Below are positions 1 through 13,200 of a stretch of 64,000 bases of DNA, piece after piece. Under the pieces are notes generated by a model. That model was not told the DNA's origin. It ran no database searches and worked only from the letters and a program-made list of their open reading frames with translations. This DNA comes from Ischnura elegans (Eukaryota > Arthropoda > Insecta > Odonata > Coenagrionidae). The position numbers and the translations under genes were made by a program. Where the stretch lies: NCBI RefSeq assembly GCF_921293095.1, contig NC_060246.1:134850198-134914197 (forward strand), given 5' to 3'. Position 1 is the first letter of the stretch. The number at the start of each line of letters is the position of its first letter.

Positions 1-1249
1 CACAAAACACCCATTCCAGGGATGAGCGGAAAATATCGATACACCAACCGGTAAATTCTGCTCATAATTTTAAAATAGATCGATACGTGCATCGCACATT
101 TTTCAAACGATGTGCTGTAAAATACCAATTCAACCTGATCAATCTGATATAAAGCTAATTCCTTTTATAATGAGGCTCTTAAAAGCGTGTTTCCCGAAAG
201 CAATACATTTGTGGGCGATTTAAAAAATGTAAAATTTCGATTTTGAAATGTTTCAGTGGATGAATACTGACGCAGGATAAAAAAATCCAGTGTTTAATTA
301 TGTGAACAATTGATACTGCCCACTTGTGTTTGAACTCTCGACCATATACTGTGGAAATGAACTTAGTCAGCAAAGCTGAAAAACTAAGTCGGTACCACAA
401 TGCATTTCCACCAAGTTATGATTGAAATTGTTTAGTTCATGGATGTAATGCCGCTTTTGCGTAAAAGTCATACTTAAATTCCACAATTTAACGTAAAGTA
501 AACCGTGAATGCTGCAAGTAAGGCAATCGAGAGGTCACGCCTTTAAGCATACTTTCCATGGTTTGGATGTAGAATAAAGATGAAAACTATGCAATGAAGC
601 CAACGGATTTATGTCAACAAGAGCATTTCAAAAATTAAATTGAACTGCTGGACAGCATCTGTCAATAATTTTACAAAGTAATTTCCGGGAATATTTCCTC
701 GATTAAAAAATCCGAATAGTCTGATGTATTTTAAAGTAAAAATTCATCCTAAATATACATATGCTATAAATGAAATCTCTACCTATTGGTAAATACATAA
801 ATTATAAAAATATCGGGACAACACTTCGCTATATTATCAACAAAATGACAAGGGAATCCATGAAGCTGCTTACCTCAAGGATGTCCATTGTCCTATCACC
901 AAAAAACAACTGATTCAACCGAATTTCTTATTAAGTCAGTTGATTAGTAACACAAATTTTTATATTGGCACGAAAGTTTAAAATAAACAATAAAAAGACT
1001 TATTAATACCTAATTAATTAATAAAATAAAGCGTCCAAAGTTCACTTCCAACGATACTAACTATTTTCACCGCAAACCTTACCAAAACAAAAAAAAATTA
1101 ACCGGTTAGGATTTAGCCTTAAGCAGCTGATATGTACTACTATGTATGGAAAATAAACTATGGAAATACCCGCTATTAATCCTAAACATTTTTATCGATA
1201 GTTCAATCTCAAAGTGTTAAACATCGTATACCGATACTTCGCTGTGTAT
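1..1249. other. AT-rich noncoding DNA, nothing recognised
   Basis: There are only short reading frames, none resembling a known family. No tRNA, repeat or transposon end was recognised. Confidence 0.5.
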
Positions 1250-1680
1250 CCTGTCATACACGCCTAGCCCGCCCTCCTTTTACCCTCCCACCCCCAAGGG
1301 ACCTATTTTCAAGGGCTGTGGCTGTGAGCTCCACCCCTCGACCCCTTTGGTATTCGCGTTTTTGTGTGGGAGGATGCAGATTGGCGCTAACCGAAGGGAG
1401 AATGGGGTTTGCGGCGGATCGGAAAGGATTCCTTTCGAGCGAAGCATTTCCTTTCATCTTTCCCTCTCTGTGTCTCGCGCTGTGCCCATAGAATCCAGGA
1501 CACGCGTCTCTGTCTGGAGGAAATTAAAACAGATGAATCACACACGCCGCGTCTTTTACTCGAGAGGAGATTGGGGTCGGGGCTAATTCCCTCCGTTCCG
1601 TGCGTCACTCCTGGTCTTTTAGGCAATGTGACGACCGTGAATAGTATAGCAAGGATTCGATTGCCACGGTAAAGTCTATT
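1250..1680. other. GC-rich island
   Basis: This stretch is clearly richer in G+C and CpG than its surroundings. It contains a C-rich tract around 1270-1350 and several short overlapping open frames on both strands, as expected when AT-rich stop codons become rare. No protein similarity was recognised. It could be an unmarked promoter or exon, or a fragment of an unknown repeat. Confidence 0.35.
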
Positions 1681-2599
1681 CAGAGTGTATTCCGTACATT
1701 TTGCTTTGAGGGACGGGCACCAACGTTTTCAGGCCCATTCTGAGGACAAAAATCACAAAAACATTCTTCGACTGCTACAAATTGACTTTTGCGACTTAAT
1801 CCTAGCTGTGAGTAAATAACTTTAGGACCAATCGATAGCAATGATGTTTAAATTTTTATGACTACTATTCCAAACGCCTTGATTTTTAAAATTCTTTTTA
1901 TCAATAAAGTTAAAGAAATAATCAACTGAGCGAAAAGCCCCGCCCTTCCAAGATCTTTTTAAAACAACGTTTAATTCTTATACAGACAATTTTCTGGCTT
2001 CCTCATTCAGTTCAGGGGTAAGGCATGCTTTATCATTATTTTACCCAGTGATTTTTCACTCACACTTTCACACTTAAGTAAATCAGCAATAAGAATAATT
2101 TAATAATGAGATAGTATACTTTACAGAGAATCGATTTATGTATTCAAATGCTCCTATAAAAATTCATCAAATTTCAATTTTGAACATTCATGCACCAGTT
2201 CGGAAAATATTTGTTTTAAAAAACCTCCTTGTTCGGCTTGTGCTAGGAAATATTAATCACTAAAAGACAGCTCTAAAATCAAAACGATTCACCTTGATTT
2301 GACGTCGTTATAGCGTCAGCCCTGTCGTGTCCTGTTTTTGTTTATTTTAAGTTTATTTTACTAGAGACTGGAAATTCCTGGATATCATGCCACTATACAC
2401 ATAATAATGAGTAAATACAAAAACAGAGATTGCTTACATAAAAATACCGGGGATTTTGGCTGAGGAAAAGTGGCCGTGCTGAGGCCATGTCAAGCTGAGG
2501 AAAAATTTCAATGTCCCTACCGATGAACGGAGCATTAGTATTTTCGTTTTAATTATTTTCCACTCTACACTCGAGATACCTACCTATTTCCTCAGAATT
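1681..2599. other. AT-rich noncoding DNA, nothing recognised
   Basis: No coding, RNA or transposon signal was recognised. A short motif GCTGAGG recurs three times between 2459 and 2500, which is probably chance. Confidence 0.45.
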
Positions 2600-2720
2600 T
2601 CGTGTACACGACCACCATTTATATTAAAAACTCCATTTCAGCCGACGTTTCGATCTCCGACTCTAGGCTCATCCCCAGGGCTTTTTCGGAATCCCGAGAT
2701 ACGTCTACCCACATAATTCG
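2600..2720 (-). mobile_element. Penelope-type terminal-repeat remnant with hammerhead-like core
   Basis: Read on the minus strand, the segment has a degenerate CUGAUGA-like box (GGGGATGAG, about 2677-2669), a short spacer able to form a weak stem, then GAAACGTCGGC (2651-2641). The same GAAACGTCGGC block occurs in the terminal arms of the Penelope-like element at 16.6 kb. Hammerhead motifs are a known property of Penelope-like element terminal repeats. No endonuclease or RT reading frame accompanies it, so it is a solitary, decayed fragment with uncertain boundaries. Confidence 0.45.
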
Positions 2721-5700
2721 TCGGAAAAGCATCAAATCTTATTTCCTTATTAATGGCCTTGCAAATCTCTTACAAATTGCTTAAGACTATTAAGATTAAT
2801 AATTTTATTTTATCTTCAATACCTTCTGGTGATGACTTTTAGTTCAAACGCCACAAAAAATAACAAGAGAATCATAACGATTTTATACCACCTTTGGAGG
2901 TATGAGTGATTAAATATATTCCATGTCTATTGACACAGTCCCTCGTATGATACCGAACCAGTCATAAACGACAATATTAATAACTGCAGCATCGGAAACA
3001 CCAATTGCGTAATTGATATATAGGAAGATTACTTTTCAATTGATCGCAATAAATATGGCAGGTATCAGTCACCCTTTTTTTGGCTGATTGAATCATCGTT
3101 CGGACGATAACCTTAATTGTTTTCTGTGTACTTTTCCTTCCCTCAGGGACATATATTGTGTAGGTAATTGTTTGCAATCAATCAAGCTCATCCCATCGCC
3201 CATGGATACGCGAACTCAAGCATGCATGAAGATAAATGCATTCCGTGTATTAAAAAAATATATGGATTGCACGATTCCCCTTGGATGACTTCCATATAAA
3301 ATGGATGAACGCCGAAGGTCATCCAACAATATTGAATTATTGAGTTCAAAGCCCAGGAGGCCATAAATCGACCAACTTCAAAGATTCCCAAGAAGTATTT
3401 TTTTCCATTAATTAAGTTTTGATTTTCTTCTCAGCGCGCCTTCCGATAGCTATTCAAAGTTATTTTTTCCTTTCCCATTTGTATCCCCGTTGAGAAATCC
3501 ATAATATTACGTTAAAGTGCGAATTACCGTCGCCATAAGGGCAAAGTGACAAAATCCCATCTCTCACTTAAACGCTCTTCTTTGCTGTATTTTCAATCTC
3601 AACGCTTGACTATTTCATTCTCTTTCCAGCCTTTAGAGGAATTCATTTTTGAGAATCATTATGGGACGCTTTTAGTAGCTTCTTTAAACATTTTTACTAG
3701 TTTTACGCTTCAAGAAATCATAAAAAGCAGCTGGTACTGAAAAGCAGTTAGTAAATATTAAATATTATCCCGATGTTTAATTTTACAGCAATTTAAATGT
3801 ATGATTTAATTTATATTTCCTCGCGAAATAAATTTTTACATTTGTTATTTGAGTTTTTTACCCTTTTAAATTCATGATTGCATCAATGAATGCGTTTCAC
3901 CATGTTGAAAGCAAGTTTTAAAGGGACATAAAACGTCAAAAAATGATACAACTAAAAAAAATTAGGACAAAGTTAATGATTATAAATGACACTAATTAAA
4001 AATACTTGCTCTCACTTGGTGACGATGCAAGGGGTACTGCAATTTCTGTGTGTGGTAAACTTAAGGAGTACTTTCATCGCCAGTATCTAAATTTAGAAAA
4101 ATAAAACAGGTAGACTTCATTTCCCGGCTTTTGACACCTTCAAAAAATTTCAAGTAATTTTAATAATCATTTAATTCACTAACTTCATTAGAAGTGATCC
4201 ATAAATATCGTCAACTTCCAATAAAAATAAAGCAAAATAGATGCATGAATAAAGCAACTTAATACTTTAGGAAAATGCAAAAGAATGAAGAATCATTGAA
4301 GCTAGAAGATGCTGAACCGAAGTTCGATGAGACTCTGAACACAACAAACTTTTCAGGATACGAAGCAAAAATCAAAAATGCGTTAAAGAACGGGAATGGC
4401 GATACAATACCGCGGCTACACTACTTCTACTCTACCAACTAACTATGAGTTGGTCACATAATATAATACCATGCTGTACCCAAGGGAAATTTTTCAAATA
4501 AAATATTAGGCATTTGGTACATTTTAATTGTAGTCAAGAGAGAATCAAAAATCTATACAGTCATAGACAGAAAAACTGGAAATGCCACTTAACATTGAGG
4601 CCTTAAAATTAGTCGAGAATAACGCTTTAAAAACGCAAAATTAGGCAGAGGAGCGAAGTAGGATGGAGGCGTTTCAGCAAACTAACTTAGGATAGTTTTG
4701 CTTTCATTTAGAAATTGGAATGACTTTCAGTGCCCTATGAATGCAGTGAGAAATAATTTTTTGGTAGAAGTCTATACCCGTCCACTAAAGTAACACCTTT
4801 ACTCTCTACATAATTAAAGCATCTATCATGGTAATTTTAAAACTCCTCTCCACGAGAGTACAGGTTGAGTGTGAATGTTGAATGTGGCTGACGATACGCT
4901 TCGGCAACTTCTGTGCTGTGAGTTAATGTGCAATGGTGTAATTTTCTAATAGACTGTTGGTAAGGAAAAAGGACAATATTTAATGGTAGCTTCCAATATA
5001 GAGTATTAAAAAAAACAAGTTTATTACATTGACTGGCTTTTGGCAACTTATAAAAACATTTAAATTAATTTAAACAAACATTAATTCTTTCACTAATTTC
5101 ATCTGAACCAGTCTTAATAAATACTAATTTCCTTATATACGCTCCACCAGAAAATTTCACTAGTGCACATTAAAACACCTAACAATGGACCGATTAATGT
5201 TACTTCAGGATACAAATACATAAAATATGTGAATTGAGTAATTTGGGATGTTTCTCAAAGATTCCGAGCGTGAGAAGACCAGTTTCACCAGTAAATCATT
5301 AATTCTACATAATAGGCATGTTTTGTAACAGTATGCTTAAGTACTCCAATGCAATCTTTGAGTTAACAGTTACACTCGCTAGTCTTTAATTGCATGGCAA
5401 ATGCCTCATAGATCGAGCGCTAACAAAAAAATGATGCTTTTAATGCATCAAGTTTTAGAAGTAACTCTAGGCACATTTACCGAAGTTTCAGCCCTAAGGA
5501 ATTAACTTTCTTGGTTTACAAATCGTATTTTCGTATTTCACGACGAGGTAGCCCGAACTAAATCTACAAAGGCTCATGGGGATATCCTCAAACTTTCCTG
5601 AGAGTAAAGATGGATATTTATTCTGTTGCTAATCTCAAAAGCCCGTTTCATTAAATTTCATCGGTCAGGTACCTACTCGGCTCAAGAATCGTCGTAAATG

Positions 5701-8330
5701 TAGATTTACAAGTTTTGTACTAGCGGGTAAGTAATATTTTCCTTATTTAAAAATAATTGAATCACGAAACCGGAGAAATTTTCAGACAAAAGGATAATTC
5801 ATGCCATTTCTCACGGAAAAGTTTTCTTTGACGAGAATGAGTGAAGCTCCACTAAAACTTACCGCTTGAATGAGATTAAACACTATTTCTTTGCGGATGT
5901 GCTAGCAACTGACGCTACAGCGCGCTGTGCAGTAAATCTTGCGCTAACTCTTAGCTCAATCAGGCTGTTAAATCACTGGATTTATCTCTACACTACCGCT
6001 GATACCCATTCAAAGGAGACACACATAATTATAATTATCGAAGGCTAAAAATATTTATATTGAAGATAAAATTTTATAACAATTAAGACTTAAAACATTT
6101 TTTCTGGAAAACGCTTTAGAGTTATTTAGGGATGCAAATGGTCTAACTCCATTCTCTGAGAATAAGCACTAGCTTTTGGATATGTCCACAATTTTAGTTG
6201 AGAGGAACGTCAAGCTGTAATAATCTAGGGCATTCTAAACGAATAAACTTGGGATAAATCTTATATACTAGGTAAATAAATGCTATTTCCTGAAGTTTTA
6301 AGGTCCAATAGTCAATATATCGAAAGCTTGTAGTTCATGCATGGTTACAGATATTTAAGCTCCATAAGGGAAGAACAATGAGAGTAATTTTGTTGAAGTC
6401 AACGAAAATAAAAAAGTCCGTTTAATCCCATTTGAAGTATTTAAACACCTCTTGTTTGTTCCAATTACAGTCAAGAGGATTTTCAATTAAGCATCGACTT
6501 TTCACATTGCTTAACGTGAAAATAAGGCATTCATGCCGCTTCAAAACTAGTCCTGGGAAACTATTTTTAGAGCTTTTGAAAAGGTTAAAAAGGACATCCA
6601 TTCCTCCATTCTCTAGTTCCAATCATCCACTATGAAAAAAACACAAATTTGTAAAAAAAATACTCCTGATAAAACTATCTTTCCTCGTTTGAAAACCCTC
6701 CGCAAAAAAATGAGCACATGTCCTCATACAAAAGGCAACCACTCCGCGGAAGTTAGGCATCATTCTGATCTTTGTGGGTCACTGCGAATAGCACACGGGC
6801 GCGAGTATGAAGGTCGAAAGGTTTCGCTTCAGGCACTTGCCCCCTGGATCCCCGCTGCAATTTCCTTTCATGCTGGACCCCAGCAGCCACCCGTTCACCT
6901 GTTGGAGTGATGTAGCACTTTTGCGGGTGCGGCGAATATTCCCTAAAGCGGCACTGCCTCATGACCACCGAGAATCATAAAATTTCTATTACTCCCCCCG
7001 AGTCTAGGCTCTTCCAATATCATTCGTCCTATCACAGTATCCTTCGCATCAAAAGGTTTACCGTAATTAATCCCCAATGTTGGGGTCATGAGTCCGGTGC
7101 GCGCTTCCATATATCTGCTATCGATATGAAGTTTTTATTTTTTTCTCCCCTCACCTCTTCAGCATAGGTATTTGCAGAAAACGTATAAAATATCTCTCTG
7201 AGTTTGAATACTCGATTCATATTTGATGTCAGTAATGAGATACTTCATCGTGGAACGCTTTATCAATTTTTTCCCTAAAAGAAATAAAAAAAACCGTTCT
7301 ACATTTTCGTCAGTGGGATTGAATGGCACACTGTATATTGAGGATAATATTTAGTATCTTCCTGTGCATGCATATTTTGCATTTGGGTGAGTAATGAAGA
7401 ATGGGATGAAAATAAAATGCTAATAGAGATTGATAAAAGATATGAATGATATAAATAGAAGAACTTCAAATACAGTAAATACTGTCAGCTCAGAAAATGA
7501 GGCAAGCATTTTGTATTGTAATTTCCGTAATTCCTTGGAGATTATTGAGTGCATCAACTCCTTACCAATTTAACTTACAGAGTACTAAAAAATGTTCACG
7601 AGACATCCTCAGTCATAATAATTTATATTACATATAGCTACTCATACAGGCCGTAGAATTATGTTCGTGCAAATAAATCTATAAAACGCATACAAACAGA
7701 AAAAATTAAAACGGGCGCCGAAAAGTATTTTTGGATATTCAACAATTTTATGTCGCTAAATCTTATGCAGATCTCATTTTTAGGATAATGGTTGCATACA
7801 GTATGGAAATATCACAAATTAAGAGCAGTAGCATAATTTAGTAAAAATTTTTATTGGGATATGTCTTGAAAGTCAATCATAAATTATTTATTTTATGCGT
7901 TAGAGAAATATCACCTGAAATGATGGAGCGATCGAGAGAAAGGTGCAATTAACATTTTACTGTATTCGAAGTCCTCGTAATGACCGAAGGATTACCCAAG
8001 GAATAACATGAATTAAACAGCGACAGATATACCAGGTGAAATGAAAATAAATTATTTTTACTATCAACTTGCATTATTAATTGATATCTGGTCCATTGTT
8101 AAATTTAAAAATCAATATTTTTCCCACACTTCGTATTGCAAATTACGTTATTCACTCGTACTCCTATACCATTTTAGAAAAGCACCGAAACCATCCAGTA
8201 TTCTTCCTACTCCTATGTACCATTTCAAGCGTTAGGACTTTTCTTCAGCCCATTTATACTTTTTTTACCAAACTTTGAAAGCCATGGTTCTCACACATTT
8301 GGCTTCTAATTTCTCCGGAAGAGCGCAAGA
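2721..8330. other. Unassigned AT-rich DNA
   Basis: No gene, RNA or mobile element was recognised. A moderately GC-richer patch lies at about 6730-6960, with open frames on both strands that resemble nothing I know. The remainder is AT-rich with short frames and homopolymer runs. Confidence 0.4.
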
Positions 8331-8800
8331 ACCTAAGGAAATTTCCGATAAGGGGGCCCCCACCGCCTCTCTCGTCAGATGGAGAAGTTTTTAAAGCCTC
8401 GACCCGCTTCAAGTGCTCGACGTGAGTTCGAGCAGCGAATACTCCATCACACTCTTTCGGTTCCCCTTTTAAATCGATAATCCCACCTCTTCTCGTAAAT
8501 CACCCTGGAAAAGGAGAGGAGACGCATTACACCGCCGACATTGAAGTATCGCACTCACCGGCAACCTAATACATACCCCCTGCAAAGGAGCGTGGAGGGT
8601 TATCGAGGTGCCGCAGGCGGCCTGTATGTAGCCAAGCAAGCTGCAGGCCCTAAACCACCATAATGAGATAGTGCGATCCACGGTGGAGTCACGTTTTGGG
8701 TCTCCCAAAGGGCCGCTCATGACGGATAACATTTGCCCGATGTTCTCTTCTCCAGTCCCACACCAAAATCGACTGATGTGGAGATATCAAGGTGAAGGTC
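8331..8800. other. GC-rich island
   Basis: The base composition shifts to GC-rich. The longest frame (minus strand, 8469-8732) has no recognisable motif. It directly precedes the dispersed repeat at 8857-9005, so it may be part of the same old element. Confidence 0.3.
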
Positions 8801-8856
8801 ACTTTGTCACTTAGTGCCCCGCCCGAAGCCTGGCTTCACGAGTGTAACAAGAGAGG

Positions 8857-9005
8857 ATTCTGCACTCGGCCAAAAACACGTGCTGTCGCCCACCGCACAT
8901 TGAAATGGATTTGCAAAAGTCGCCAGTCGCGACGTGGACGGCAGAGCGATCCCAATTCCACGGGGAAATGAGCTGTAATTAGGACTATTTACCGAAACTC
9001 TTATT
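8857..9005 (-). repeat. Dispersed repeat, copy 1 (inverted relative to copy at 13.05 kb)
   Basis: The reverse complement aligns along about 150 bp with 13048-13200. Shared blocks include CCTAATTACA, ATTTCCCCGTG, TGGCGACTTTTG and GAGGATCCTC/GCAGAATCCTC variants in the same order, with many substitutions. This shows common ancestry of the two segments. No family was recognised. An open frame on this strand (8807-9019) is probably incidental. Confidence 0.55.
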
Positions 9006-9019
9006 CTCGTAGATATCAT

Positions 9020-12000
9020 GTACCCTCTTCATAACTATTCAATGCTATTACTCGTGAGTGCGAATACTCTGTTGCAAATATTTGGAAAACAGCTCGCTCT
9101 GTGCTCTGCATTTTTGAAAAATTATTTAAATTAGCCCTAAGTGCCAGCATAAAAAAAGCTTCTTTGAGTTGGACTAGGGCCTCTTCTAAGTATTCCCCTT
9201 TGTTAGTTTTTACGAAATCTTACGTCATATCGATAGCATGTCTTCACAGTAGGCTTTTTGAATGGCTCGATTGACCGAAACCAATATCGATGACTTCAAT
9301 TATCATCGACGTAATTTTATGTTTTGGTGTCGATTACATGTACCTCCTAACCTATTTACGATGAGCCTCGATTTCCATCTGTTGATGACCTTCAAGACAT
9401 CTCTGGTGAAGAGTCATGCAAGGATAATTTTATTGAATTGAATCAAGGATAAGGCCATCTACTGGGATGCCTTAGTATGTCATCTTAAGATGGTTAACAA
9501 ATAGTCTCGTTAATAGTCCTAATAGGACCTAATACAGTATATCGATGAATTATGAACCTTCTACGCTAAGACACGAAACTGGTCGAAATGAAATGAAATA
9601 AACGTGGAAAATTAATATATTTTTTAATCATTGGATTGGATTTTCAAAAAGTTAAGCTTAAAAATATCAACTTTATCAAAGTCTACCATTTGACTGGGAA
9701 ATCACCCGCACTGAAGGATGAAATGATCAACATCCGACAAAGCTTGTAAGTGACAATATTCAGCTCTGATGACGATGAATGAGTCGTGCACGGAACTATT
9801 GCTCACAATGGAGGACTGGACCCGGTGAAAATCCCTAGGTGAATTTCCTAGACTTGAGCACCTTGAAAACACTGAATATGTCCTATAGTAATTACTTAAA
9901 ATGAGAGAGACGGTAGAGTTTCTTCTCTGTCATTATTAGTAATATTATTGATTAGATAGGTTTCGAAAGTGGCAGAATGATCTTGCAATTCTATAAATAC
10001 TCAATCTTTAACACGGTTTAATTCTTCGAAAGTAGATTAAGTCTACTTATGTTCATCCCATCCATCAAGCCTTTTCATTTTTTTCCCATTCCCGCTCATT
10101 TGAAATATTCTTCAGCCAAGAATCCCCAGCATCCTCTACATCCTAAACAACTAAGTGCTTTTATACCTCTGCTCACGCTTTTTCTGAACTATTCGGAGGC
10201 GATGGAAGATTGAAGAGAGATCCGTATTGGTCTGTCTCCAAACCAACCAGGATACAGCAGACGTGATCTATTGTGAGCTGTCTGTTCCCACCTTCACAAA
10301 TAATAGTGCTCACTTTACAGCACCCAATATATTTTCCAATATCTATAATTAATGACTATTAGATACCATTGACGCACCTCCCGTATTGCCATCATCGTTA
10401 ACAAGGTGGATACATTTCAATGATCACTTTGATAGCGATTCCCAGCGAATCGAATGCCATTTGCATTGAAATTACTCTTTTTCTGGAATTACTCTAACAA
10501 CAGTGGAAAAATGCCTTAAGAAGGCATTCATGAGATAGATAAATATATATATATAAATATCGATTTGGTAATGTATTCCCCTTTAATCTCTTTTAGCGAT
10601 ATCTACCGAGAAGATGGAATTCAGGTTAAGCAATAAAAATTGGAGATTAAGACATGGCTCTTGTCCTATTGACTGATTTCTGCAACGGCCACGTGCCTTC
10701 GTACTGACTGGTTAGCTACGTCTTAAAAAAAAGAATCACCGATTCATGAGTTTTTCAATAAATATAAGAACAGACCATTTGATCCATCAAGAAGCCATAA
10801 TCAACTTAAGGCTGGAAGGCGATACTTGGTGGAACTTGGTGACAGGAAAAATAATGAAGACACACTTTTGTATGTTCTACAGGAGTTTTAATTGCCGACC
10901 CAGGTTTCGACAGTACACTATGATCTTGACAGACCTTGATAAGAAGCCATAAATTGATCAACATAAGATATGAATATGTTCTAAGACAGAAAAGTGGGTT
11001 CTTATACCCCAGCTCTCGGTGGGTTAACACCTTTTCTCTCCCCACTGATGATTGCTTAAGACAATCGAAAAACGGGTCTCCGAGATATTTGTCCTTCTAA
11101 CTTCAATTGGGATTTGAATTTCCTCTCTTAAGACATATTCACTTCAGCAAATAAGTCGCGCAATTACTTCAACATCGCATGTGATAAGTTTCTATTTGAA
11201 ACCATGGTGGATGGCAGATTTCTGAAGTGGTGATGAGTCTCCAACGTGTGAGAATTCGCGTGCGTCAACAGTTTATCGAAGCGGCGGCTTTCTTCGGCTC
11301 GATTTATCCCCCTTCTTTTGTTCGCACACGACCCTCGACCACCCCACGTGGATCCCTAGTGGGTGAACGGACTTTTACCCCGGGCTTCTTCCTCCCACGG
11401 GCTCCTATCTCTTGAAAGGCCTCCAGAAAACCCACTAGCCCCACGTATACCTCGTCTTAGCAAGTTTCCTTATTCTTAAACGTAACACCATGAAGCATTG
11501 AGTTAACTCACTACCTTGAACACATAACAACGCTGCAATAGATTTTTTAAAATTATTAGGGCACTAATTAGGAATAAAAATTTGAACAGAAAGTCCCAAA
11601 CGACAATAGGATGAGACTTATAAGACTCACACTGAAAATCGATAGCAATAATACTTTTTGAATCGCACATGGCAAGTTGTCAGAAGGAAAGACCACCAGT
11701 CAGTAGGATTCAATGCATATGGAACAGTAATAAACTGTATGAAAGGGAATATTATAAAATCAAGATAAGTGAGGCACATAATGAGTCAATTCATCCGTAA
11801 CATTAGAAGAGGAATGTTTTTGAAAATCCAAGAAAAATATTTGAAAATTGAAAAAGAAAATTTTTAAAATATCATATCCCATGCTCAACTCATCAAAATG
11901 CGGGTATCTTTCCCCAAAAATAATGCCATTGATGAAAACGTAGTCGCACACAAGCACAGGATTCAAATGATTTATCAACAAGCCTTTGGAAAACTTCTAT

Positions 12001-12530
12001 AAAAATGAAATTCTAATTACTTTCAGTCACCTTCTATTTATATTCTTTAGAGAATTAAAACAAGAAGGCAGCTTTGAAAGGTGGTGAGTGAATAAATTAT
12101 AAATAAGAGAAATACCCGTGAACTGTGAGAACAGCGAAGGAAATATCTGTTCTGGATAATTGAGGTCGCTGTGTTAGGCACTATTTTAGCGGTGAAGCCA
12201 TGAAGTAGCTCTAAGTAGAAACCATTGATTGATCGAGGCGTCATGAAGAAATTTCTTTTCTTGAATCCTAGTAAAGACCCTCTGACGTAGAGGATGGTGA
12301 GCAAAGACCACGTGCTGATGATGGGAAACCCTTCAGTACTGAAGGATACAATCAATACGAACGACGCATTTCGGTTCTCGTGGAATTAAAAAAGAAATAA
12401 TTCAAACTGCCACAATGCTAAAATTGGATGTATGGCTTGAAAGTTCACAGGATATAATGAACGTATATTTAGCTTCAACATGTCCGTCATCGCAATCAAG
12501 AAGATTGTATAGAGGAGACCCAACTCCACC
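9020..12530. other. Unassigned AT-rich DNA
   Basis: No gene or element was recognised. It holds a short (TA)n run near 10540-10556 and a GC-richer patch at about 11225-11460. A 102-codon minus-strand frame at 12047-12355 has no recognised motif and is not supported as a gene. Confidence 0.4.
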
Positions 12531-12534
12531 CCAT

Positions 12535-12852
12535 AAAGCGCTGATTTCTGTTGCCAGTTCGGTCGCATTTAAATCGGTTGTCAAAAGTATCCGCGGAGCT
12601 GTGATGAGTGTAATGCGATTCACTTTTTTCCAGTATTTTTTGGTATTCAAATTAATAAAAGATCGTAGCACTTTTCCACAAAATGTTTTACTGTGTACAA
12701 CACGTTTCGGCTCCCTGAGCCATCACCTGGTTCAAGACCACCAATTGGAGCCTGAATCCGTTGAACTTATTTTGCGGTATGTTTGCCACTGCGAGAAATG
12801 TTACTGAAAAGTAATGAATTTGGTAGATCACATCATCATGTGCATACTTTTC
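12535..12852 (+). repeat. Diverged direct repeat, unit A (interrupted)
   Basis: The start (GCGCTGATTTCTGTTGCCA) and the end (ATCATGTGCATACTTTTCA) both match unit B at 12880-13048 in the same order and orientation. Unit A is longer because a roughly 130-bp block at 12655-12790 has no counterpart in unit B. That block carries a hammerhead-like motif and looks inserted. Confidence 0.6.
12655..12790 (-). mobile_element. Penelope-type terminal-repeat fragment with hammerhead-like fold
   Basis: On the minus strand the order is GTGATGG (degenerate CUGAUGA box, near 12727-12721), a 5-bp stem-loop GGCTC/GAGCC (12721-12709), GAAAC (12708-12704), then a 4-bp stem-loop GTGT/ACAC (12703-12693). This is the hammerhead order of box, stem II, GAAA, stem III. 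The block interrupts repeat unit A, which supports insertion. The first box departs from consensus, so catalytic activity is doubtful. Confidence 0.5.
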
Positions 12853-12879
12853 ATATGTTGTGCATAGAACGCTGATTTT

Positions 12880-13048
12880 TGTTGCCACATTGGACGCATT
12901 TTAATCGGTTTTCAAAAATGTCTGCGGCGCGGTGATGAGTGTTATGCGATCCACTTTTATCCTATATTTTTCAGCATGATGTTTGTCATTTCGATGAATA
13001 TCATTGAAAAGAAACGAATTTGATCGATCATCATGTGCATAAATTTCA
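12880..13048 (+). repeat. Diverged direct repeat, unit B (uninterrupted)
   Basis: It aligns with 12535-12640 and 12800-12852, sharing for example GATGAGTGTTATGCGAT and CATCATGTGCATA-type blocks with many substitutions. It runs directly into the dispersed repeat at 13048-13200, so both may belong to one larger old element. Confidence 0.6.
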
Positions 13049-13200
13049 GTTAATACCCCTAATTACATCTTATTTCCCCGTGAAACTCGGATCACTTTGT
13101 CCGTCAGCGACGCGAGTGGCGACTTTTGTAAACCCATTTAAATACGCTGTAGGTGACAACACATTTAGAGGCCGACTTGAGGATCCTCTTTTGTAATATT
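13048..13200 (+). repeat. Dispersed repeat, copy 2
   Basis: This is the counterpart of the minus-strand copy at 8857-9005; see that entry. Homology ends near GAGGATCCTCTTTTG (about 13185-13199). The downstream 80 bp are unrelated to the flank of copy 1. Confidence 0.55.

Noticed and set aside
8183..8198. 16-bp identity CACCGAAACCATCCAG with 37184-37199
   Set aside because: One 16-mer match is about what chance gives in a window of this size, and flanks do not align.
12047..12355. 102-codon minus-strand frame
   Set aside because: No recognised motif, AT-rich codons and no supporting context.
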